Source: Candidatus Poribacteria bacterium
Lineage (GTDB): Bacteria; Poribacteria; WGA-4E; WGA-3G
Assembly: GCA_022821065.1 (NCBI GenBank)
Contig: JAJEEK010000109.1
Location: forward strand, 1 to 64,000
Length of the DNA stretch: 64,000 bases
Direction of reading: 5' to 3'
Part shown: in pieces, positions 17,313-23,434 of the stretch
Position numbering within the stretch: position 1 is the stretch's first letter
How the letters are laid out: each line of letters opens with the position of its first letter
Program-made: the position numbers and the translations under genes
Notes under the pieces: model-generated
What the model was told of the DNA's origin: nothing
Databases searched by the model: none
Seen by the model: the letters and a program-made list of their open reading frames with translations, nothing else

Positions 17313-17631
17313 CCTATACCTCCAAGACATAATGGAGGCAGCTGACCGTATTGCATCATACGTTGAAGGAGTGACTCGCAGTGCGTTTGAGGCGGATCAG
17401 ATGCGGATTGACGCTGTTATCCGAAACCTTGGAATTATTGGTGAGGCTGTCAAGAAGATACCCGATTCCATCCGAGAGAGGTATCCAAGCATTCCATGGC
17501 ATAATATTGCAGGGTTAAGAAACAGAGTGACCCTTAATGTTGATATGGATGTTATTTGGGATGTAGTACAATCTAAACTCCCGCCGTTGAGAATGCAAAT
17601 TCAACGGTTGATCAAGGAAAAAAGCAAATGA
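17296..17631 (+). CDS. hepT: HepT-like (DUF86/HEPN) toxin lacking the H-x-Y triplet
   Basis: 111 residues, all-alpha HEPN fold. Family RNases end their active site with R-x4-6-H-x-Y, e.g. GLRNR..H-x-Y..VD. Here the codons at 17512-17559 read GLRNRVTLNVDMDVIW: the Arg is kept, but the His-x-Tyr triplet is absent and the flanking residues join as if nine bases were removed in frame. The toxin would then lack both its catalytic His and the Tyr that MntA AMPylates. The rest of the protein is intact, so it may persist as a structural or regulatory partner. It overlaps mntA at its start and lies 26 bases ahead of the LamG gene's GTG. Confidence 0.88.
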   Translation: MSRNYNLYLQDIMEAADRIASYVEGVTRSAFEADQMRIDAVIRNLGIIGEAVKKIPDSIRERYPSIPWHNIAGLRNRVTLNVDMDVIWDVVQSKLPPLRMQIQRLIKEKSK

Positions 17632-17657
17632 GGCTATTTCACACAAAGGAGGACGCT

Positions 17658-18479
17658 GTGTTTTACCAAACAATCCAATCTATCCATAAGCCTTTAACAT
17701 TTGTTGTGATATTCGTAGTCGGCTTGATAATGTTCTCTCATACTGGACATACCGCACCGGAACCTGAAGTTTGGTTCTCCTTCAAAGGCAAAGACGCGAA
17801 TGTTGCTGTAGATGCCAGCGGGAACGGACATGACGGCGTGATCATGGGCGGTGCAAAGCGGGTACCGAGTAAAGCGGGTGTATACGGAATGGGGATTGAA
17901 CTCGGTGATAACAAGGAGCAGTTCATTGAATTCGATTACTTGATGGAAAACCCCGGCACAATCGGATTCTGGTTTAAGCCGTATTGGGATGGGGCGGGTG
18001 AAGGCACTTATAGATTATTCGATGCGAGTACGATTGCACTCTCCTTCTCTATTGGAAAAGGCACCCGGGCTGGAGAACGTGAGGACGAGTTCGTTTTCTT
18101 GATAGAGAGTGCGCTTGATATAGATGCGCTGATGTCTGTCCCCGCCGCTGATTTTGTTAAGAAAGATGTCTGGATGCACGTAGCGGTGACTTGGGACTTT
18201 GAGGATGAGGCTTTCCTCTACATTAACGGCGAGGCAGTCGCAACAAAAGCCGGAATCGGACCGTTCGCTGAATTTCATAAACCTCCAAGGATTGGTGGAA
18301 ACAACATATTCAATTACAGAGTTGCTGCGTCCGGTGCTAATGGCGTTATGGATGAATTCGCCATTTACAGTGAAGCTTTATCGGCGAAGGAAATCCAGAC
18401 AGAGATGGATATCCGTGCTTCCAGCGTCGAACCTGAAGGCAAACTCGCTGTTACGTGGGGACGGATAAAGAGCAAGTGA
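17658..18479 (+). CDS. secreted LamG-domain protein
   Basis: 273 residues from the GTG at 17658, which has AAAGGAGGA immediately upstream; the frame is open to an ATG at 17628 without such a site. The signal peptide hydrophobic core is LTFVVIFVVGLIMFSHTGHTA. The LamG (concanavalin-like jelly roll) domain follows with VWFSFKG, VDASGNGHDGVIMGG, IGFWFKPYW, WMHVAVTWDFEDEAFLYINGE and GVMDEFAIYSEALSAKEIQ. It ends EPEGKLAVTWGRIKSK, a tail shared with the second LamG protein at 25799. Likely exported and carbohydrate- or protein-binding; ligand unknown. Confidence 0.88.
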   Translation: MFYQTIQSIHKPLTFVVIFVVGLIMFSHTGHTAPEPEVWFSFKGKDANVAVDASGNGHDGVIMGGAKRVPSKAGVYGMGIELGDNKEQFIEFDYLMENPGTIGFWFKPYWDGAGEGTYRLFDASTIALSFSIGKGTRAGEREDEFVFLIESALDIDALMSVPAADFVKKDVWMHVAVTWDFEDEAFLYINGEAVATKAGIGPFAEFHKPPRIGGNNIFNYRVAASGANGVMDEFAIYSEALSAKEIQTEMDIRASSVEPEGKLAVTWGRIKSK

Positions 18480-18530
18480 TGGCAGTTTCTGTTGAGTATT
18501 ATCTTTGCATAAAACATGGTGAATAAAGAT

Positions 18531-18559
18531 TTGCTTTAAATATCATGATAATTTATAAT
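18531..18559 (+). promoter_or_regulatory. sigma70-type promoter for the VapBC-like pair
   Basis: TTGCTT at 18531-18536, 17 bases, then a perfect TATAAT at 18554-18559. About 35 bases around it match the mntA-hepT promoter with only a few changes. The antitoxin ATG is at 18668, giving a leader of about 100 bases. Confidence 0.65.
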
Positions 18560-18667
18560 ATTTATAGTGAGGTACGTTAGTTGCAGTTAATATCGAAAAA
18601 CTGCTGTTCCTCTCAGGATTGTCATACAAGGAAGTAATACAGAACAAGAAAAAGGAGATGAATAAAA

Positions 18668-18874
18668 ATGGAATCGATCATTATTGAGAAACTCAAACTG
18701 TTGCCTCCTGAATGTCATAAGGAAGTGATCCATTTCATTGATACCCTTCTAACCAAAAAAGTTTCACAACAAAAAAAGAAGCCAAAATTGGATTGGATCG
18801 GTGCTTTGGAAGAATATCGTGACCAGTACACAGCACTTGAACTTCAAAAGAAAACATTGGAATGGAGAGATTAG
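18668..18874 (+). CDS. VapB-like antitoxin, DUF2281 type
   Basis: 68 residues. The sequence MESIIIEKLKLLPPECHKEV with IHFIDTLLTKK matches the DUF2281 helical region found in antitoxins of PIN toxins. The C-terminal half (LDWIGALEEYRDQYTALELQ) is the part expected to bind the toxin. The pair is joined stop-to-start: its TAG (18872-18874) is followed directly by the TTG start of the PIN gene. AAGGAGATG precedes the start. Confidence 0.85.
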   Translation: MESIIIEKLKLLPPECHKEVIHFIDTLLTKKVSQQKKKPKLDWIGALEEYRDQYTALELQKKTLEWRD

Positions 18875-19270
18875 TTGTATCTTGTAGATACCAATATTTT
18901 TCTTGAAGCATTATTGCGTCAAGAGAGGGCGGCTGAAGTCGAATCATTTTTTCAATCGATTGATTTAGATACAATCTTCATGACAGATTTCTCTGTCTAT
19001 TCCATAGGCATCGCCTTGTTTCGAGTAAAGAATTTCACGGTGTTCACTCGCTTTGTGGAGGACATGATTGTTGATGGCATTAGTATACTTTCACTCACTC
19101 CAGAGGATCTTAAGACATTAAACCAGTCCACTCAAAAATTCAACCTTGATTTTGATGATGTCTATCAATATGCGGTTGCTGAAAAATACGATCTACAGAT
19201 CATTAGTTTTGATAAGGATTTTGATTTGACAGAAAGAGGCCGAAAGGAACCTATTGATGTCCTAAAATGA
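18875..19270 (+). CDS. PIN-domain toxin (VapC-like)
   Basis: 131 residues. It opens MYLVDTNIFLEALLRQERAA with the first PIN Asp in VDTN. Other metal-site acids are in NLDFDDVYQYAVAEKYDLQIISFDKDFD, where PIN domains carry their third and fourth acids. Predicted Mg-dependent RNase. TTG start directly after the antitoxin stop; there is no independent ribosome-binding site except within the end of the antitoxin gene (GGAGAG), implying translational coupling. Confidence 0.88.
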   Translation: MYLVDTNIFLEALLRQERAAEVESFFQSIDLDTIFMTDFSVYSIGIALFRVKNFTVFTRFVEDMIVDGISILSLTPEDLKTLNQSTQKFNLDFDDVYQYAVAEKYDLQIISFDKDFDLTERGRKEPIDVLK

Positions 19271-19348
19271 ACATCCAGTTGAAGAATCTTCCTCGCCAAA
19301 AAAACATGGTCAACAGTTTTCAATTTCTTGCTGATGGATGATTCCAAT

Positions 19349-19468
19349 TTACTCATAATCTCCAAGTTCATTTCGCAGCCGTTCCAATTCCGCTTTCAAT
19401 TCCACAACAACATCCACATACGCCGGGTCTGTGTAAACATTATGCATCTCGTGCGAACCCTTCTCTAA
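19349..19468 (-). pseudogene. C-terminal remnant of a sulfatase gene
   Basis: On the minus strand, 39 codons plus a stop (TTA at 19349-19351) read LEKGSHEMHNVYTDPAYVDV then VVELKAELERLRNELGDYE. This is the typical end of bacterial sulfatases (…DP-E--N-Y-DP-Y--V---LK--L--LR-ELGD). Reading upstream, the frame hits a stop within three codons (TAG), and no sulfatase body is found. It is a decayed fragment stranded between the PIN toxin and ridA. Confidence 0.7.
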
Positions 19469-19494
19469 AAACTATACACACGCCAAAAGATTGC

Positions 19495-19523
19495 TTGACA
19501 AAATTAGCGAAAGTCTGTTTAAT
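19495..19523 (+). promoter_or_regulatory. sigma70-type promoter for ridA
   Basis: TTGACA at 19495-19500, 17 bases, then TTTAAT at 19518-19523. The leader runs about 150 bases to the ATG at 19679 and carries a strong stem-loop at 19608-19640. Confidence 0.5.
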
Positions 19524-19607
19524 AATAGAGGCGGAAACAGATAACCGTTAGCATGTTTTGACCTGCCTTTGTTAGGACGAAACTTGCAAACCCATATTCC
19601 AAAGAAC

Positions 19608-19640
19608 GCTAAAAGTGCCGTTTTTTCGGCATATTTTAGC
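19608..19640 (+). promoter_or_regulatory. stem-loop in the ridA leader
   Basis: GCTAAAA (19608-19614) and TGCCG (19616-19620) pair with CGGCA (19627-19631) and TTTTAGC (19634-19640), with a T6 loop and a small internal bulge. It ends 38 bases before the ridA start. It has no poly-T tract after the stem, so it is more likely an mRNA leader structure or a DNA palindrome than a terminator. Confidence 0.5.
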
Positions 19641-19678
19641 ACGCAATCCATTTACAGATTTACAGAAGGAACGATTAC

Positions 19679-20140
19679 ATGAAAATAGAACAACGGCTCA
19701 AAGAATTAGGTATAGAATTACCCGAACCAGCAGTCCCCGTAGCAAATTACGTCACAACTGTGCAGACTGGAAATCTTATATTCACCTCTGGACACGGACC
19801 CGGCACTGGCGAAGGTCCGATCTATAAAAGTCAACTCGGCACCGATGCGACAATCGAAGAAGGCTACGCCTCCGCACGTCAGGTGGCACTCGGTCTACTA
19901 AGCACGCTCAAACATGCCCTCGGCGATTTGGACAGAGTGAAGCGTGTCGTCAAAGTCGTCGGGTTCGTCAATTCAGCCCCCGATTTCACCGACCAGCCCG
20001 CGGTCGTCAACGGCGCGTCTGATCTCTTCGTTGAAGTGTTCGGTGATAAAGGCAAACACGCGCGCTCCGCAGTCGGGATGGTACAATTGCCCGGCGGGAT
20101 TCCCGTTGAAGTTGAAATGGTCGTCGAAATTGAAGACTAA
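19679..20140 (+). CDS. RidA/YjgF/YER057c/UK114 family protein
   Basis: 153 residues, the longer RidA subfamily. Features: GNLIFTSGHGPGTGEGPIYK near residue 35, VKRVVKVVGFVNSAPDFTDQPAVVNGASDLFVEVFGDKGKHARSAVGMVQLPGGIPVEVEMVVEIED-type C-terminus (residues 85-153), including the HARSAVG arginine that binds the carboxylate of imines. RidA proteins hydrolyse reactive enamine/imine intermediates, such as 2-aminoacrylate from PLP enzymes. GAAGGAA precedes the ATG. fabV follows after a 131-base leader. Confidence 0.92.
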   Translation: MKIEQRLKELGIELPEPAVPVANYVTTVQTGNLIFTSGHGPGTGEGPIYKSQLGTDATIEEGYASARQVALGLLSTLKHALGDLDRVKRVVKVVGFVNSAPDFTDQPAVVNGASDLFVEVFGDKGKHARSAVGMVQLPGGIPVEVEMVVEIED

Positions 20141-20250
20141 CCTCCTGAGGAAACCTAAAATCGGTATTAGGGGGCACGAAAGTGCAGCCCGAAATGAAGT
20201 GGAGGGCAACTCGGGAGAAGAATACTCCAAGCATGAAACCACGCTTATTA

Positions 20251-20271
20251 CGCCGCAAGGAAAGTTAAAAA
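20251..20271 (+). repeat. start-proximal leader element (copy 1, fabV)
   Basis: CGCCGCAAGGAAAGTTAAAA then the fabV ATG at 20272. The same module, CCGCAAGGAAAATTAAAAA, lies directly before the starts at 43996 (minus), 49308 and 53030. It supplies the ribosome-binding site AAGGAAA. Farther upstream, GAAATGAAGTGGAGG (about 20191-20205) resembles GAAACGAAGTGGAGG before the 49308 gene. Confidence 0.6.
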
Positions 20272-21465
20272 ATGGCTGTTCAAATTGTTAAACCTCGGAT
20301 ACGAGGGTTTATCTGTACCAACGCGCATCCTGTTGGATGTCAGACGAACGTGCTAAATCAGATAGACGAAATTAAGCAGGGGATCCCTTACAAAGAGACA
20401 GGTCTGAACGCGCTTGTTATCGGTGCGTCAACCGGTTATGGACTCGCTTCTCGCATCGCTTTGACTTACGCTTACGGTGCCAAAACGCTTGGGCTGCTCT
20501 ATGAACGTCCAGCCGATGAGAGACGCACCGCAACAGCAGGCTACTATAACACCGCTGCTTTCCATCAACAGGCGACAGCGGACGGGTTTCTTGCCCAGAG
20601 TCTCAACGGAGACGCGTTTTCTAATGAGATGAAGGTGGAAACTCTTGATCGACTCAAAGCCGATTTCGGGAAAGTAGATATCCTCGTCTACAGCATCGCA
20701 GCACCACGCCGAATACACCCGAACACGGGTGTCTCACACGAATCTGTCCTTAAACCGATCGGCGCACCGTATACAGGCAAGACGATTGACCTGAATCGGG
20801 AAGTCATCGCACCTGTAACGATTGACCCTGCGACTGAGCAGGAGATTACCGATACAATCGCTGTGATGGGCGGTGAGGACTTAGAGATGTGGATTGATGC
20901 ATTAGCAGATGCCGACCTGCTCGCACCGGAGGCGACGGTTGTTGCCTATACCTATATCGGGAGTTCTTTGACCTGGCCCATTTACCGGGACGGAACGATC
21001 GGCAGAGCGAAAGACGATCTGAAGGCACGCGTTGACGCACTTGATGAAAGACTCTCAGCTCAACTCGGTGGCAATGCCTATATTTCGGTGAACAAAGCCG
21101 TTGTTACGCAAGCCTCCGCTGCGATTCCTGTCGTCCCGCTCTATGTCAGTATCCTCTATGACATTATGAACGCCAAAGGCATCAACGAGGCACCGATCGG
21201 ACAGATGCGACGGCTTTTCTCAGAACATCTCGGACCCGAACTGCAACCGCAACTCGATGCTGAACGCTATATCCGACTTGACGACCGCGAGTTGCAACCT
21301 GAGGTAACCGACGCAGTGACCGGACGTTGGGACCAAATTGATACCGACAACTTCCTTGAACTTTCCGATTACGCTGGCTTTAGACGACGTTTCAGAAACC
21401 TTTTTGGTTTTGAAGTTGAAGGTGTAGATTACGATGAAGCAGTGGAGACAGAGTTGGTGTTCTAA
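20272..21465 (+). CDS. fabV: trans-2-enoyl-ACP/CoA reductase FabV
   Basis: The last step of the fatty-acid elongation cycle, NAD(P)H-dependent reduction of the enoyl thioester. 397 residues, normal for FabV. It opens VKPRIRGFICTNAHPVGC, has the nucleotide-binding ALVIGASTGYGLASRIALTYA and the FabV-specific long active-site motif Y-x8-K in TYIGSSLTWPIYRDGTIGRAK. C-terminal FAD-NAD-like region YDEAVETELVF. The usual fabI-type motif is absent. Its start is supplied by the dispersed leader element. Confidence 0.96.
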   Translation: MAVQIVKPRIRGFICTNAHPVGCQTNVLNQIDEIKQGIPYKETGLNALVIGASTGYGLASRIALTYAYGAKTLGLLYERPADERRTATAGYYNTAAFHQQATADGFLAQSLNGDAFSNEMKVETLDRLKADFGKVDILVYSIAAPRRIHPNTGVSHESVLKPIGAPYTGKTIDLNREVIAPVTIDPATEQEITDTIAVMGGEDLEMWIDALADADLLAPEATVVAYTYIGSSLTWPIYRDGTIGRAKDDLKARVDALDERLSAQLGGNAYISVNKAVVTQASAAIPVVPLYVSILYDIMNAKGINEAPIGQMRRLFSEHLGPELQPQLDAERYIRLDDRELQPEVTDAVTGRWDQIDTDNFLELSDYAGFRRRFRNLFGFEVEGVDYDEAVETELVF

Positions 21466-21522
21466 AAATCATAGGTTTTGTCAAATAGAGGCGACCACAA
21501 ATTAGAATCAAGAGTTCATCGC

Positions 21523-21849
21523 GTGGATATACAAACTATTCGTGAGAGAGTTCAAACTGGTAACTACCTTGTTAAGAGTCATGCAATTCTGCATGCAGAA
21601 AAAGAGGGGTTTGAAGTTAAACACATAGTAGAAGCAATCCTCAATGGACGTATAATTGAAGAATACCATGAGGATCAACGAACCTTAATCTGTGGACGCT
21701 CAACCCTTTTAGAAAACGTTGTAGTTTATCTACATGTTGTTTGTGAATATGCCGATCCGATTTATATTGAATTTGTGACTGCTTATATTCCTGATGAGAA
21801 TCAATGGCAGTTTCCTCCCTTTAAGCGCCAAAGGCACCAAAGGAGATAA
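21523..21849 (+). CDS. DUF4258 protein, probable toxin of a TA-like cassette
   Basis: About 108 residues from the GTG at 21523 (frame open to a TTG at 21478; neither start has a strong ribosome-binding site). Residues such as VKSHAILHAEKEGFEVKHIV, ILNGRIIEEYHEDQRTLICG and a C-terminal DPIYIEFVTAYIPDENQW match the DUF4258 layout, related to the RelE/BrnT-like small toxins. It is followed after 3 bases by a YgiT-type zinc-finger gene, the common partner of DUF4258. Confidence 0.75.
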   Translation: MDIQTIRERVQTGNYLVKSHAILHAEKEGFEVKHIVEAILNGRIIEEYHEDQRTLICGRSTLLENVVVYLHVVCEYADPIYIEFVTAYIPDENQWQFPPFKRQRHQRR

Positions 21850-21852
21850 CTT

Positions 21853-22116
21853 ATGACACCGAAACACGTTCCAATTTGCGGGCAACATAAGAAAAAAAAA
21901 GAGTGGAAACCAACCGTGTTTGCATACAATGAGGATGGTATATCTGTCCAGGTGCCAAACGTGTATGCATGGGTTTGTCCAGAGGATGGCGAAGCCTCAT
22001 TTACGCCTGAGACAGCTGATGAATTAATTATCACACTCCGTGAATTTGTTGAAGCTGCGAAGCGCGCTAAAGCGCGACGCTCCGAGTTGACAGAATACAT
22101 TGTTGCTGTCGGATGA
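21853..22116 (+). CDS. YgiT-type zinc-finger protein (MqsA-like antitoxin)
   Basis: 87 residues. Cysteines in the first half, VPICGQHKKKKEW and VYAWVCPEDGEASF, form a degenerate zinc-finger (the family usually has two CxxC knuckles; here each knuckle keeps a single clear Cys with nearby His/Asp). The C-terminal half is a helical DNA-/toxin-binding segment (ADELIITLREFVEAAKRAKA). AAAGGAGA precedes the ATG. It sits between the DUF4258 gene and an HTH gene. Confidence 0.7.
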   Translation: MTPKHVPICGQHKKKKEWKPTVFAYNEDGISVQVPNVYAWVCPEDGEASFTPETADELIITLREFVEAAKRAKARRSELTEYIVAVG

Positions 22117-22128
22117 ACTATCAAACGT

Positions 22129-22533
22129 ATGACAGAATATCAGACATGGCACGAATACCTAATTCAACAACTTGCTGCCGACCCTGAGAAGAGGGTTAGT
22201 TATCTTGATGTCGCACTTGAGGAATATCAAGAGGATGGTGACACCCCCTTCTTTCTCTTGGGAATCCAGAATGTCATAGAAGCACAAGGCGGAATTTCAG
22301 AGGTCGCTAAGAAAATCGACACTGCGCCACAAGTTCTTTCAGAGCTCTTTTCAAGCGAAAAAGCACCGCGGCTGGATACGCTCAATACGATTCTTCAGGA
22401 GCTTGGGTGTCGGTTGTCTATTCAATCGCTAAAGGATGCGCAGCCCAGTGCAGACAAGGATTACTCGGTTTCATCAAGAGAAAACGCAGATCCAAATCTT
22501 GAAATCTCTACTGGGAATAGTGGTATTCGTTAA
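22129..22533 (+). CDS. HTH-type addiction-module regulator (HigA/COG3636-like)
   Basis: 134 residues. The helix-turn-helix core is VIEAQGGISEVAKKIDTAPQ with VLSELFSSEKAPRLDTLNTI, the typical antitoxin arrangement for RelE-like killers. It is clearly paralogous to the antitoxin at 31766-32248 (shared VIEAQGGISE-AKKI, Q-LSE, GC-LS and an N-terminal TW---L--QL). No RelE gene is adjacent here: the neighbours are the DUF4258/YgiT pair, so it is either a third member of that operon or an orphan antitoxin. Confidence 0.82.
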   Translation: MTEYQTWHEYLIQQLAADPEKRVSYLDVALEEYQEDGDTPFFLLGIQNVIEAQGGISEVAKKIDTAPQVLSELFSSEKAPRLDTLNTILQELGCRLSIQSLKDAQPSADKDYSVSSRENADPNLEISTGNSGIR

Positions 22534-22624
22534 CTGAGTATATTCAGGATTCACTATAATTGAACACAATAGTTTCAGCAGATGTTTTGCATATGTCTGT
22601 TGTTAGACAATTAAGGAGAAATCT

Positions 22625-23353
22625 ATGACGCAACCAATTCAGGTTACGGTCTGGAATGAGTTTAGACACGAAAAGACGAACGATTTTATTCGCGGTATCT
22701 ATCCAAAAGGTATACACACCACCATTGCCGATGGTTTGAATAACGCTGACGGGTTTAACGTCCGGACAGCAACTTTAGATGAACCGGAACACGGTTTAAC
22801 CGACGATGTACTCTCAAGCACGGATGTTTTAATCTGGTGGGGACACGCCGCACACGGTGCCGTTGAAGATGCGATCGCTGACAAGGTCCGCGCACGGGTC
22901 TTGGACGGTATGGGACTCATCGTCCTCCATTCTGCACACTATTCTAAGCCTTTTACCCGTTTGATGGGCACCTCATGTAGCCTCAAATGGCGTGAGGCTG
23001 GCGAAAAAGAACGGCTCTGGGTGATTGAACACGGACACCCGATCGTCGAAGGCTTAGGAGAATACATTGAAATTGAACACGCCGAGATGTACGGCGAACC
23101 GTTTGATATTCCCGAACCCGATACACTGATTTTTATTAGTTGGTTTCCCGGTGGTGAAGTCTTTCGGAGCGGATGCTGCTATTATCGTGGAAGAGGCAAA
23201 ATCTTCTATTTCCGTCCCGGTCATGAGACATACCCGATCTATTACGACGAAAACGTTCGACATGTCATCGCGAACGCCGCTCGATGGGCAGCCCCCGGCA
23301 ACGCACCGACACCTGTCTTCGGAAATGCGAAGCCTTTAGAACCGTTGGATTAA
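22625..23353 (+). CDS. ThuA-like (trehalose utilisation) domain protein
   Basis: 242 residues, a glutamine-amidotransferase-like fold. Residues VTVWNEFRHEKTNDFI and the IYPKGIHTTIADGL, STDVLIWWGHAAHG, GLIVLHSAHYSKPF and GKIFYFRPGHETYPIYYDENVRHVI stretches are typical of ThuA proteins in Poribacteria/Planctomycetes-type genomes. The catalytic Cys of true amidotransferases is not in place. Linked in other bacteria to disaccharide catabolism; the exact role is unknown. AAGGAG precedes the ATG. Confidence 0.88.
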   Translation: MTQPIQVTVWNEFRHEKTNDFIRGIYPKGIHTTIADGLNNADGFNVRTATLDEPEHGLTDDVLSSTDVLIWWGHAAHGAVEDAIADKVRARVLDGMGLIVLHSAHYSKPFTRLMGTSCSLKWREAGEKERLWVIEHGHPIVEGLGEYIEIEHAEMYGEPFDIPEPDTLIFISWFPGGEVFRSGCCYYRGRGKIFYFRPGHETYPIYYDENVRHVIANAARWAAPGNAPTPVFGNAKPLEPLD

Positions 23354-23362
23354 CTGGTAGGA

Positions 23363-23413
23363 GCGATTTGTAATCGCGACTTCCCTTGTGAGCGGACTTC
23401 CACAAGTCCGCTC
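23363..23413. repeat. tandem intergenic palindromes
   Basis: GCGATT/AATCGC (23363-23368 and 23372-23377) inside a GTAGGAGCG... frame, followed by GAGCGGACTT (23390-23399) and its exact complement AAGTCCGCTC (23404-23413) with loop CCAC. They lie between thuA-like and the Nramp-like gene, 22 bases before the latter's start, and could act as a terminator for the first gene or as an mRNA stabiliser. Confidence 0.65.
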
Positions 23414-23434
23414 AATCTTATTAAGGAACCCGTT

